Shown here piece by piece: positions 7,187 through 14,681 of a DNA stretch of 19,247 nucleotides. The notes beneath the pieces were generated by a model. It ran no database searches, was not told the origin of the DNA, and saw only the letters and a list, made by a program, of their open reading frames with translations. The position numbers and the translations under genes were made by a program. The first letter of the stretch is position 1. Every line of letters begins with the position of its first letter. The stretch is taken from contig JAITDL010000053.1 in NCBI GenBank assembly GCA_031282565.1, forward strand, positions 1 to 19,247, in the 5' to 3' direction. The stretch is from Puniceicoccales bacterium (GTDB lineage Bacteria; Verrucomicrobiota; Verrucomicrobiia; Opitutales; JAIRLM01).

Positions 7187-7322
7187 AATTTACAAACACA
7201 TTACAGATTTGTCAATCGTTTCATGCGCTGCCGCAGCAGACGGCGCGGCCAAGATCTTGGAAATTCGCGGAAGAGAAATTTTTCTCGCAGATCGCGATGA
7301 ACTTAGCACTCTTGGCAGATAG
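7179..7322 (+). CDS. Small 47-aa ORF directly upstream of pgsA
   Basis: The protein starts MAIIYKHITDLSIVSC and ends RDELSTLGR; it matches no family I know. Support for translation is a strong Shine-Dalgarno, GGAG at 7167-7170, with an 8-nt spacer, and a TAG stop at 7320-7322 immediately followed by the pgsA ATG. That arrangement would couple pgsA translation to it, since pgsA has no RBS of its own. Against it, the ORF is short and overlaps the 5' end and promoter of orphan 2. It could be a leader peptide for pgsA or a small functional protein. No membrane segment is evident. Confidence 0.5.
   Translation: MAIIYKHITDLSIVSCAAAADGAAKILEIRGREIFLADRDELSTLGR
7187..7215 (-). promoter_or_regulatory. 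Sigma-70-type promoter for orphan 2, predicted leaderless
   Basis: On the minus strand a perfect -35 TTGACA (7215-7210), a 17-bp spacer and a -10 TAAATT (7192-7187, 4 of 6) are followed by 6 bp and then the A of the orphan 2 ATG at 7180. A start point 7 bases after the -10 falls on that A. The promoter lies inside the plus-strand 47-aa ORF, so the two transcription units overlap. Confidence 0.55.
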
Positions 7323-7925
7323 ATGAATGCGGCAAACATGATAACCATCTCGCGGTTCCCGCTGCTGTTTGTTGTTGCAGCGCTTCTCTATGCCCCGTTT
7401 CCAGGATCCCGCTCTGCCGCATTCATCCTCTATCTGCTCACAGGATTTTCCGACTGGGCCGACGGCTATGTGGCGCGCCGCTGCGCGATGGTGTCGAATT
7501 TCGGCAAATTCATGGACGCCCTGTCGGATAAAATCCTGACACTCGGGCTGTTCATCCTCTTTCTCACCATCGGCGTCCTGCCGAAGCCATTTCTCTTTGC
7601 CGTGTTAGTCATTCTCGGGAGAGAATTTACCATCACCGGACTCCGTCTCGTCGCCGCCAGCAGGAATGTGGTGATCGCCGCCGAACGGTCGGGGAAAATA
7701 AAAACCATATTCCAAATGGTTTCCATCGGTGCACTTATCTGCGCTCAGGCAATTCGCTACGACATGCACTCCATGGCACACAGCGGAGAATTTGCGCTGG
7801 CCATGTGGTACTTCGGCATCGTGCTTTTCGCCATCGCATTCTACTGCGCAATTTCATCGGCCATCCGCTATCTCGTGCGCTATCACTCAGTTTTCGACGG
7901 CGATGGAGGATCGCTCGGTGAGTAA
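7323..7925 (+). CDS. pgsA: CDP-diacylglycerol--glycerol-3-phosphate 3-phosphatidyltransferase
   Basis: This 200-residue inner-membrane enzyme condenses CDP-diacylglycerol with glycerol-3-phosphate to give phosphatidylglycerol phosphate, the committed step to phosphatidylglycerol and cardiolipin. The complete CDP-alcohol phosphatidyltransferase motif is present: D44-x2-DG(47,48)-x2-AR(51,52)-x8-G61-x3-D65-x3-D69. Multiple hydrophobic helices surround it (about 10-22, 32-42, 71-98, 130-145, 158-182). The N-terminus MNAANMITISRFPL matches the usual 'N-x-IT-x-SR' start of PgsA. The ATG abuts the stop of the 47-aa ORF, and the 3' end overlaps pgpA by 8 bp, so the three form an operon. pgsA and pssA share the motif; the (I/L)T-x-(S/L)R opening, the size and the pgpA partner favour pgsA. 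Confidence 0.9.
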   Translation: MNAANMITISRFPLLFVVAALLYAPFPGSRSAAFILYLLTGFSDWADGYVARRCAMVSNFGKFMDALSDKILTLGLFILFLTIGVLPKPFLFAVLVILGREFTITGLRLVAASRNVVIAAERSGKIKTIFQMVSIGALICAQAIRYDMHSMAHSGEFALAMWYFGIVLFAIAFYCAISSAIRYLVRYHSVFDGDGGSLGE

Positions 7926-8421
7926 ATTTTCCGCGGCCGTTGACCGAATTTCCATATTCATCGCCAGCTGTTGTTTTTCCGGATTCGTCAGTCGAGCGCC
8001 GGGCACAATCGGTTCGCTTCTTGGGGCGCTTGCCTACCCAGTCACCCTACGCGGCCTTGACCCGCTGCAATTTTTTCCGGCATATGGCGTTCTACTGTGC
8101 TGCACCATATGGATTTGCGGACGCGCTGCCGAAGCCATGGGCGAAGTAGACCCGCCGCCGGTTATTCTCGACGAATTCATTGCAATGCCGCTCTGCTACT
8201 GGCCTTTGGAGCAATTTCACATGGAACAACCGCCGCTGTGGATCTTTTTACTGGTTGGGTTTGCGCTGTTCCGTTTTTTTGACATTCTCAAACCACTCGC
8301 AATCAACAGAATTCAATCGCTTAGAGGCGGCTTCGGCATAGTCCTCGATGACACGGCGGCGGCCATCGCCACGGCGCTCTCCATGGCCATTGCAGCGATG
8401 ATCTACGGCGTATTTTTTTGA
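7918..8421 (+). CDS. pgpA: Phosphatidylglycerophosphatase A
   Basis: A 167-residue membrane phosphatase that removes the 3-phosphate of phosphatidylglycerol phosphate, the step after PgsA. Family signatures are RAPGTIGSLLG (26-36), then DPPPVILDEFIAM (78-90), FRFFDILKP (118-126) and GGFGIVLDD (137-145). These match the PgpA blocks 'PGT-x-GSL', 'DP-x-x-V-x-x-DE', 'R-x-FD-x-x-KP' and 'G-x-GI-x-x-DD'. I chose GTG 7918 because GGAGG at 7905-7909 lies 8 nt upstream, an ideal spacing. A longer frame starting at ATG 7903 is possible but has no RBS. The start overlaps the end of pgsA, so translation is probably coupled. The gene converges on mraY with an 11-bp gap. Confidence 0.9.
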   Translation: MSKFSAAVDRISIFIASCCFSGFVSRAPGTIGSLLGALAYPVTLRGLDPLQFFPAYGVLLCCTIWICGRAAEAMGEVDPPPVILDEFIAMPLCYWPLEQFHMEQPPLWIFLLVGFALFRFFDILKPLAINRIQSLRGGFGIVLDDTAAAIATALSMAIAAMIYGVFF

Positions 8422-8432
8422 TCGCCTTCACA

Positions 8433-9437
8433 CTAGCGCAGGCAAAGACCGGCGACGGCACAGATGATCGCTGCAACCCAAAATCTTCCCACAACGCGAC
8501 TTTCCGGCCAGCCAGATAGCTCGAAATGGTGGTGCAACGGCGCCATGCGGAAAATTCTTCGCCCGCCGCTAAATTTGAAATAGTACACCTGCATAAAAAC
8601 TGAAAGTGTTTCCACCACAAAGACTCCACCAATGATGGCAAAGAGGAACGGTTGGCTGATCAGCATGGCAACGGTCCCCAAAAGTCCGCCGAGAGCCAGC
8701 GATCCGCAATCACCCATGAAAATTTTAGCCGGCTGACAGTTGTAGCAAAAAAACGCCAGAAGGGCACCGCATAGGGCGATCAAAACAACGGCCAGTTCTC
8801 CTGCGTCCGAAACCGACGGCACTGCGCCAAGACACAGCACAGCAAGGGCCAGCGCCGCCGAAATTGAGCAGCCAGTCGCAAGACCATCAACTCCATCTGT
8901 TAAATTTACTCCATTGGCCGAACCAGCTATCACAAGAAATGCAAATGGCAGCAGAAAAATTGTCGGCGGCGTCCACGTCACGGCATGGCCCATGGCCGGA
9001 ATGCACAGGACGTGAATTGCTTCGTAGAGATCGACATCGAAGACTCGCAGCGTCGACACCATTGCGCCAACTGCAATGGCCTCGAGGATTAATTTCCGTC
9101 TTCCGGAAACTCCCCGGCTACTGCGGCTGCGAAATTTCGCTATGTCATCGGCTAATCCAATGGCGCAGAAAATTGTAAACATGGACAGTGCCGCAACCAC
9201 CGCGCCGCTAATTTCGGCGAAAATTATGGACACGATGGCAGTTACGGCCCAGATGCAGAGCCCGCCCATGGTCGGGGTATTTGCCTTCGCCGCGTGAAGT
9301 TTAGCCAAGTCGCGCACCTCCTCCTTTGCCCGCAGCGACTGTTCAATTTTCTTTCTCTTTAGGAAACTTATCAGCGGCGGAAAGAGAAAAGCGCCGAGGA
9401 AAAACGCCGTAAAAAACGCCATGCAGTAGCGCAACAC
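8433..9437 (-). CDS. mraY: Phospho-N-acetylmuramoyl-pentapeptide-transferase
   Basis: MraY transfers phospho-MurNAc-pentapeptide to undecaprenyl phosphate, making lipid I for peptidoglycan at the inner membrane. The conserved sequences are TPTMGG (54-59), LADD with catalytic D97/D98, NLTDGVDGLATG (178-189), MGDCGSLALGG with D243, and PLHHHFE with the HHH at 302-304. About ten membrane helices are visible. At 334 residues it is about 25 shorter than E. coli MraY. The missing part is the N-terminal periplasmic leader; an in-frame TGA lies 9 codons upstream of the GTG 9437, so it cannot extend far. ATG 9422 is an alternative start. It follows secDF on the same strand, 61 bp away. The presence of MraY implies that the organism builds peptidoglycan. 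Confidence 0.95.
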   Translation of the reverse strand: MLRYCMAFFTAFFLGAFLFPPLISFLKRKKIEQSLRAKEEVRDLAKLHAAKANTPTMGGLCIWAVTAIVSIIFAEISGAVVAALSMFTIFCAIGLADDIAKFRSRSSRGVSGRRKLILEAIAVGAMVSTLRVFDVDLYEAIHVLCIPAMGHAVTWTPPTIFLLPFAFLVIAGSANGVNLTDGVDGLATGCSISAALALAVLCLGAVPSVSDAGELAVVLIALCGALLAFFCYNCQPAKIFMGDCGSLALGGLLGTVAMLISQPFLFAIIGGVFVVETLSVFMQVYYFKFSGGRRIFRMAPLHHHFELSGWPESRVVGRFWVAAIICAVAGLCLR

Positions 9438-9488
9438 GGCGACAAGTTGATCCCAATTGTCTCAGAGTCAAGTATCTCCACCGAAAGA

Positions 9489-9510
9489 CTGCGGGGAATT
9501 ATCTCCGCAG
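9489..9510 (-). other. Stem-loop across the secDF stop codon
   Basis: CTGCGGGG (9489-9496) and CTCCGCAG (9503-9510) form an 8-bp stem with one G-T wobble and a 6-nt loop. The minus-strand TAA of secDF (9501-9499) falls within the loop. The sequence downstream on the minus strand is TCTTTCGG, not a T-run. It could be a weak terminator, attenuator or mRNA-stability element between secDF and mraY. Confidence 0.42.
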
Positions 9511-11973
9511 GCGACTCCTATCACCGCGATGCCATGCGATGAACAGCGGGCTGGCGATGAATATGGACGAAAACGTGCCGACAGCAGCTCCGATTGAGAA
9601 AATTAGCGCGATGTCCACCATAACTCCAGCGCCGAACAGGCACAGCGCCATGGCGGCGATGAGCACGGTTAAACTCGTTAGCAGTGTGCGGGACAGCGTA
9701 CGATTTATTGATAAATTTGCTATCTGCTTGAGTGTGAGCGACAAATTCCGGCCGAGCTCTTCGCGGATGCGGTCAAACACAACTATTGTGTCGTTTATGG
9801 AATAGCCGACGATCATCAAAATTGAGGCGATCATCGGCGCGCTAAATTTATGTCCAAGAAGAACATAAATTCCTATGGTAACTATAACATCGTGCACCAA
9901 CGCCAGCACTGCACCGATGGCGAAACCGGTCTCGAAGCGCACAGCCACGTAGGCCAATATGCCAACCATGGCCAAAATAAGAGAAATAGCTGCGTTCCTG
10001 CGAATTGCCTCACTCACATTGCCGCCGATGCTGGTGCACCGCAGCAGCTGCAAATCGGAATCCTCCAGTTTTTCCGCGGCCAACTTCAGGAATTTATCTC
10101 CCATGTGAGCCGCCGTGTGAATGTTAAGCAACTCTCCATCGCCGTCCATGGGCCGCTGGAAAACGGCCTGGATTTCTCCAATTGAACCATCTGCGGCGAT
10201 TTCGTGCAGTGCCACAAGCGACGGTTTCTCCCTAAATGACAGCAGCAATTCATCCCCGCCGGTGAAATCTATGCCGTAAATCCTATTGCCGCGCAAAAAA
10301 ATGGCCCCAATGCTCACCACAATTGCGATGGCGCCAATGGCCATGGCAGTCCGGGACCATTCGACGAATTGGAAATTCCTAACTCGTTGGCCTCTGGCGC
10401 GCGTTGGCAGCAAATTTTTAATGGCAAATCCGTGAACCAAAATATCTAAAATCCCTCCGCAGAAGACGATCGAACAGAATAGCGTACATAGGACACCAAT
10501 TGCCAACACTATGCCGAAACCGCGCACCGATCCAGTGCCGTAGGCCGTCAGGATGGCGGCAGTTAGCAGAGTCGTTATGTTGGCATCAAATATCGTTGAA
10601 AATGCTCTCCTGAAACCGCAGGCCAGCGCCCGGCCCATGGATTTTTCAGATTCGAGTTCTTCACCTATGCGAGCAAATATGAGGATGTTGGAATCGACTG
10701 CCATGCCGACCGTAAGGGCCAGAGCCGCAATGGCCGGGATCGTTATCGTCGCTCCGAACATTGCCATGGACCCGAGCATCATGACGATGTTAAGTGCGAG
10801 CGACAGAACGGCTACCACACCGGCAATTCCGTAGTATGCCACCATGAAAATCATAACCAAGACGCAGGCGATGCAGGCAGCGCGGATGGAATTTGACCGC
10901 ACGTCATCGGCCATGGTCGGACCGAGTTCATGCATTTCAGCCAAATGAAGTTCAACTTCCAGCGGATTATTCAAAACTCCCGCCAACTCCATGGCCTCCC
11001 GCTGGGAAAATTTTCCTGAAATTGCAGCGCGGCCGTCGCCGATGGCTGACCGTATGACAGGCGCTGAGAATATCCTGCCGTCCAACACTATGGCCAACGG
11101 CCTGCCGATATTTTCCCTGGTCACGCGCTCAAATTTTTTCGCACCGCTCGCCGTCATTTCCAAACTTATTTCGTAGCCGCCGTACTGATTAACTACGGCA
11201 ACCGCCCGCTTCACATCTTTGCCTATCAGCTCGGGAGTTCGCCGCAGAAGCATGGAATCGGCAGCCGCACCACATTCGCCGGACTTGGCCCATGGTACTC
11301 GCACATATCCCGGCGGTGTAACGCTTTGGTCACCATTGCCTGCGTAGGGAATGTGGAATTCCAATTTCGCCGGTTTCTTTATGGACTCCACCAAATCGGG
11401 GTTATCCCTGCTAAATACGCCGGCCAACTGCACTTCCACCTGGGAATCTCCGCGGAGATGAATCTGCGGCTCGGCGAGGCCCATGGCGTCGATGCGACGC
11501 AGCACAACGTCCTCAACTTGACGTAGTTGCTGCTGTCTCGCTCCCGGATCTACGGCCAGAGATTTTTCACCAATTTCCAGGGTCACGGCGAGGCCGCCGC
11601 GCAAATCCAGTCCCTGGCGCAGTGAACCACGTGCCTTGGAACAAATTGCAGAAACTGTTGCGCCGTTGCGCTCCTCAAGTGGACCGGACTTTCCAAGATG
11701 TAGGCCGCGAAAAAGCGACTGGAGATCAACGGATTCTTCGTTCGCAATGCGCAGCAATTCAGCGGGGAACGACGCGGCGCCACCATCGGCAACGGCCGAC
11801 TGCGCCCGGCGCACCATGGCAACGGCGTCGCTGTCATTTCGCGCCAGAGCCATTGCAACGCGGTCAACCGGCCTGTCGCGCAGTGGGATAAGCTCCAGCA
11901 GAGCCCATACAAATACGACAAACGAGGCGATGAGCTTCCACCTGATGGCGCTCCGCAAATTTTGACCTATCAC
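9499..11973 (-). CDS. secDF: Fused protein translocase subunit SecD-SecF
   Basis: An 824-residue fusion of the two proton-driven accessory subunits of the Sec translocon, which pull exported proteins out on the periplasmic side. The SecD half has an N-terminal helix (about 11-30), the GLDLRGG motif (121-127), a periplasmic P1 domain, LGPTMADD (350-357) in the SecD-conserved position, VGMAVDSNILIFARIGEEL (422-440) and FSTIFDANITTLL (458-470). The SecF half begins near 530 with YGIDFTGG (566-573), then NVSEAIRRN (652-660), LVHDVIVTIG (692-701) and VGYSINDTIVVFDRIREEL (722-740). Twelve membrane helices are expected. GTG 11971-11973 is preceded by AAAGG with 7 nt spacing. It follows yajC by 21 bp, the usual yajC-secDF operon. 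The only oddity is VDSN where VDAN is usual. Confidence 0.95.
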   Translation of the reverse strand: MIGQNLRSAIRWKLIASFVVFVWALLELIPLRDRPVDRVAMALARNDSDAVAMVRRAQSAVADGGAASFPAELLRIANEESVDLQSLFRGLHLGKSGPLEERNGATVSAICSKARGSLRQGLDLRGGLAVTLEIGEKSLAVDPGARQQQLRQVEDVVLRRIDAMGLAEPQIHLRGDSQVEVQLAGVFSRDNPDLVESIKKPAKLEFHIPYAGNGDQSVTPPGYVRVPWAKSGECGAAADSMLLRRTPELIGKDVKRAVAVVNQYGGYEISLEMTASGAKKFERVTRENIGRPLAIVLDGRIFSAPVIRSAIGDGRAAISGKFSQREAMELAGVLNNPLEVELHLAEMHELGPTMADDVRSNSIRAACIACVLVMIFMVAYYGIAGVVAVLSLALNIVMMLGSMAMFGATITIPAIAALALTVGMAVDSNILIFARIGEELESEKSMGRALACGFRRAFSTIFDANITTLLTAAILTAYGTGSVRGFGIVLAIGVLCTLFCSIVFCGGILDILVHGFAIKNLLPTRARGQRVRNFQFVEWSRTAMAIGAIAIVVSIGAIFLRGNRIYGIDFTGGDELLLSFREKPSLVALHEIAADGSIGEIQAVFQRPMDGDGELLNIHTAAHMGDKFLKLAAEKLEDSDLQLLRCTSIGGNVSEAIRRNAAISLILAMVGILAYVAVRFETGFAIGAVLALVHDVIVTIGIYVLLGHKFSAPMIASILMIVGYSINDTIVVFDRIREELGRNLSLTLKQIANLSINRTLSRTLLTSLTVLIAAMALCLFGAGVMVDIALIFSIGAAVGTFSSIFIASPLFIAWHRGDRSRLRR

Positions 11974-11994
11974 ACCTTTGCCTTTCCCCTGGAA

Positions 11995-12489
11995 TCACTT
12001 CTTCGTTCGCGACCGCGCCGATGTCCGGTGAGTCTTTTTCTCGCAGACGGGTTCCTCTTCGCAGCAATCGGTGGACGAATCAGGCAACTCGTTCTGGGCC
12101 TGGGCTTCGCCCTCAACCTCGCAGCATTTTTTCCCGTCTCCGTCGCATTCGCACTCAATCAACTGGCGAACGGCGTCGCGGAGAACCTCAATGCGAACGC
12201 CCTTGGCGATTTCCACCGTAAGACTTTGACCCTTCAACGAGATAACTTTCGCGAAAATCGCCGAACTTAGCAGCACGCGGTCACCGACGCGAAGTCGCTC
12301 CAGCATAAGCTTTTGCTGCTTTTGCCTTTTCCGCGCCGGAGCGATGGACAGGAACCAAATGGCCATGAAGATGAGAATGAAAATCCACATCTGTGATGGG
12401 CCGGCAGATCTGCCGGCCGCGGCTTCGCCAACGAAAAATGGTAGCACCATGACCAATGGCATAGGCGTCTTTTGCGGTCGGACAAGCAT
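11995..12489 (-). CDS. yajC: Sec translocase accessory subunit YajC
   Basis: YajC is a small single-span inner-membrane protein that associates with SecDF. The membrane helix is MWIFILIFMAIWFLSIAP, followed by the positively charged RKRQKQQKLMLERLRVGDRVL. The latter matches the family pattern 'RP-x2-KR-x-K-x9-L-x-x-GD-x-V'. A beta-rich domain ends at DAVRQLIE. I started at ATG 12489, with a short hydrophobic leader; ATG 12462 is also plausible, and neither has a clear RBS. A longer frame reaching 12660 would overlap the divergent permease and is unlikely. An unusual tail of about 55 residues is rich in Cys, Asp and Glu (ECECDGDGKKCCEVEGEA, DCCEEEPVCEKK) before a basic end; most YajC proteins stop soon after the conserved domain. 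It is the first gene of the yajC-secDF block. Confidence 0.87.
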   Translation of the reverse strand: MLVRPQKTPMPLVMVLPFFVGEAAAGRSAGPSQMWIFILIFMAIWFLSIAPARKRQKQQKLMLERLRVGDRVLLSSAIFAKVISLKGQSLTVEIAKGVRIEVLRDAVRQLIECECDGDGKKCCEVEGEAQAQNELPDSSTDCCEEEPVCEKKTHRTSARSRTKK

Positions 12490-12504
12490 TTTGTGGCGAA
12501 TTTG

Positions 12505-12565
12505 ACCGCCGCCGTCGAAAAGAACGTTGACAGCGTCTCCTGCAGCGGAGGAAGCTTGCGGCGGT
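12505..12565. repeat. Inverted repeat in the yajC/permease divergent region
   Basis: ACCGCCGC (12505-12512) and GCGGCGGT (12558-12565) are perfect 8-bp complements with a 45-nt interval. The right arm runs into the GGTGA that could serve as the permease Shine-Dalgarno (ATG 12572). Pairing in the permease mRNA would hide that site, if the transcript starts upstream of 12505. No promoter is clear; a TTGACA at 12527-12532 has no matching -10. Confidence 0.25.
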
Positions 12566-12571
12566 GACCAC

Positions 12572-13978
12572 ATGGCTGCGCGAAAAAAACCCATAGGCGT
12601 TTTTGCACTGACGATGATTAACCTCGCTGCCATCATGAGCCTGCGGAATTTCACACTCATGGCCCCCTACGGCCTTGGCATGGTAACACTTTTCGCCATC
12701 GCCATTCTGTGCTTTTTCATCCCAACGGCACTGATCTCGGCGGAACTGGCATCGACGACGGCGGAGGAAGGAGGCGCCTACGTGTGGATCAGGAACGCAC
12801 TTGGGGCTCCCGTTGCATTCTTCTGCGAATGGATAAGTTTCGTGACGACGGTAGCATCGATCACCATGACCGCAGTTTTTTTGACGTCGTCCATGGCGCT
12901 CACCATTGGGCCGGCAATTGCGGAAAGCAAAATTTTCGTATTTTCCGGCGTAATTATCACCATTTGGACTGCCACATTCCTATCCCTGCGCGGCATAGAA
13001 CTCGCCAGCCGCATAGTGAGCATATCAACCATAGTTGGCGCAGTTGTGCCGTCGGCAGTGCTCATTGTCCTCGCTGCGAAGTGGGTTCTGTCTGGACACG
13101 CGCTGGCAATTTCTCCGGCAACCCAATCCCTCTGCCCAAATCTTTTGGATTTTTCCAACATCTCGTTCCTCGCCGGACTGATGTTCGCCTTCGCCGGCAT
13201 CGAAATGTCGTCCTACTACATCAGGGACGTTAAGGATCCAAAGCGCACGTTCCCAAGGGCTGTACTAATTTCAGCGGCACTAATTCTTCTGCTTTTCGTG
13301 CTGGGGTCGCTCTCAATTGCCATAGCGGTCCCACGCGATCAAATTCGCATCGAAGCCGGTGCCATGCAGGCAATTGCCACGCTGCTCGGTTCGGCAAACA
13401 AGTCCCATCTCGTTCCAGCTTTTGGATTTTTAATTATTTTCGGCGCCGTGGCCTACATCTTCGCCTGGATATCAGGCCCCGTGCGAGGACTCTATGCCGT
13501 CCGCCACGCCGGATTTTTGCCGCTGGTGCTGCAGAAAACGGATTCAACAGGACTGCCGGTGGCGCTCATGCTACTCCAGGCTGCTTTTGTGACAGTTTTT
13601 GCCGCGTTTTTCCTTTTTGCGCCGTCTACCAGCCTCTGCTTCTGGATCATAAACGTCTCATCATCGGTGCTCATGCTGTTTTTCTACGGCTGTCTATTTC
13701 TGTCAGGAGCCATATTGCGCAGGCGCAATACCAGACCGAACGCGTACATTTATTTTTCCATCCCCGGAGGATTCTACGCCGTTTGCACGCTCGCGGCCAT
13801 CGGTCTGCTCAACGTGATATTCTGCGTTGCAGTTTCATTTTTCCTTCCCGTGGAACTATTTGGTCAAATGTCGCAGCGAACATTTGCTCTGACAGTTGCC
13901 GCGACATCGCTGGCCATGGCCTGTCCGCCGGCGTTTTTTATGGCGCTGCGCAAACCACACTGGAAGCGCACCCCGTGA
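12572..13978 (+). CDS. APC-superfamily amino acid permease/antiporter
   Basis: A 468-residue polytopic inner-membrane transporter with about 12 hydrophobic segments. The N-terminus KKPIGVFALTMINLAAIMSL and the next SLRNFTLMAPYGLG closely follow the glutamate:GABA antiporter-like (GadC-type) branch of the APC superfamily. The conserved EEGGAYVWIRNALG (about 65-78) and FAFAGIEMSSYYIRDVKDP (about 206-224) are the classic APC helix 2 and helix 6 regions. Substrate is not predictable; amino acid/amine exchange is the family norm. I chose ATG 12572, preceded by GGTGA, over an upstream TTG at 12527. It is divergent from yajC and lies 58 bp upstream of efp. Such exchangers are common in host-associated bacteria, although this is context only. 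Confidence 0.88.
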   Translation: MAARKKPIGVFALTMINLAAIMSLRNFTLMAPYGLGMVTLFAIAILCFFIPTALISAELASTTAEEGGAYVWIRNALGAPVAFFCEWISFVTTVASITMTAVFLTSSMALTIGPAIAESKIFVFSGVIITIWTATFLSLRGIELASRIVSISTIVGAVVPSAVLIVLAAKWVLSGHALAISPATQSLCPNLLDFSNISFLAGLMFAFAGIEMSSYYIRDVKDPKRTFPRAVLISAALILLLFVLGSLSIAIAVPRDQIRIEAGAMQAIATLLGSANKSHLVPAFGFLIIFGAVAYIFAWISGPVRGLYAVRHAGFLPLVLQKTDSTGLPVALMLLQAAFVTVFAAFFLFAPSTSLCFWIINVSSSVLMLFFYGCLFLSGAILRRRNTRPNAYIYFSIPGGFYAVCTLAAIGLLNVIFCVAVSFFLPVELFGQMSQRTFALTVAATSLAMACPPAFFMALRKPHWKRTP

Positions 13979-14036
13979 CAACATTAAAGATTTTGGTTGC
14001 ACAGCTGCACAGTTCTTCGCAGATGGATTTGGACAT

Positions 14037-14594
14037 ATGGCATCGCCAACGGACATTCGCAAGGGGCGCGTGATTTTACACGGCGGCGTGCCTCACCTGG
14101 TCACGGAAATGCAGCACAGGACGCAGGGCCGCCAGGCCGGGTTTGTGCAGGTGGTGATGCGAAATTTGCGCACCGGTGCGTCGACCAACACAAAGATTCG
14201 CACCACGGAGAGCGTCGAATTCTGTTTCATGGAGCGGCAGAAGCTGGAATTCTCCTACAGGGATGGAGACGAATTTCATTTCGTTCACCCGGAAACATTT
14301 GAAGACACATCCATCGGCCGCGATCTGGTGTGCGACATGGAGCAATTTCTCGTGGAAAACGTATCCTACGACGTGCTATTCGTGGACGGCAAGGCCATTG
14401 GAGTAGATCTGCCGGCGTCGGTGAAGATGAAGGTGATTGAATCAGCCGAAGGAGTTAAGGGCGATTCCGCATCCAACGTGCTGAAGCCGGCCACCATGGA
14501 AACCGGCCTCGTTGTCCAGGTGCCGCTCTTCGTGAAACCGGGAGATAGTATTTTAGTTGGCACGGAGAACGGAAATTATCTTGGTCGAGCGTAA
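14037..14594 (+). CDS. efp: Translation elongation factor P
   Basis: EF-P (185 aa) binds the ribosome between the P and E sites and relieves stalling at polyproline stretches. The three beta-barrel domains are recognisable: MASPTDIRKG (1-10), the loop EMQHRTQGRQAGFVQ (24-38), RNLRTGASTNTK, and the C-terminal GDSASNVLKPATMETGLVVQ and VPLFVKPGDSI. ATG 14037 gives the usual N-terminus; an upstream frame from 13896 lies within the permease gene and is spurious. The tip residue aligned with E. coli Lys34 is Arg32, and the usual proline before it (HRTPG) is Gln30. Arg at that place in other bacteria is rhamnosylated by EarP; no earP is in this window. The RBS is weak (GGATTTGGAC). Confidence 0.95.
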   Translation: MASPTDIRKGRVILHGGVPHLVTEMQHRTQGRQAGFVQVVMRNLRTGASTNTKIRTTESVEFCFMERQKLEFSYRDGDEFHFVHPETFEDTSIGRDLVCDMEQFLVENVSYDVLFVDGKAIGVDLPASVKMKVIESAEGVKGDSASNVLKPATMETGLVVQVPLFVKPGDSILVGTENGNYLGRA

Positions 14595-14681
14595 AAAACG
14601 GCGGCAACTTCGGTGAAAAAAGCTTTACATTGAGCCTCCAAGTGGAAGTTTTGGCCAGTCAATCGATTTGAGTCTACAAAA

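Noticed and set aside
7729..7902. 5' extension of the pgpA frame
   Set aside because: It lies wholly within pgsA, has shadow-like composition, and a strong RBS supports the start at 7918.
12527..12571. TTG start for the permease
   Set aside because: The extra 15 residues are not like the family N-terminus; ATG 12572 has a better-placed GGTGA.
12490..12660. 5' extension of the yajC frame
   Set aside because: It overlaps the divergent permease start and does not resemble YajC.
13896..14036. 5' extension of the efp frame
   Set aside because: It overlaps the permease gene and is unlike EF-P; the family N-terminus begins at ATG 14037.
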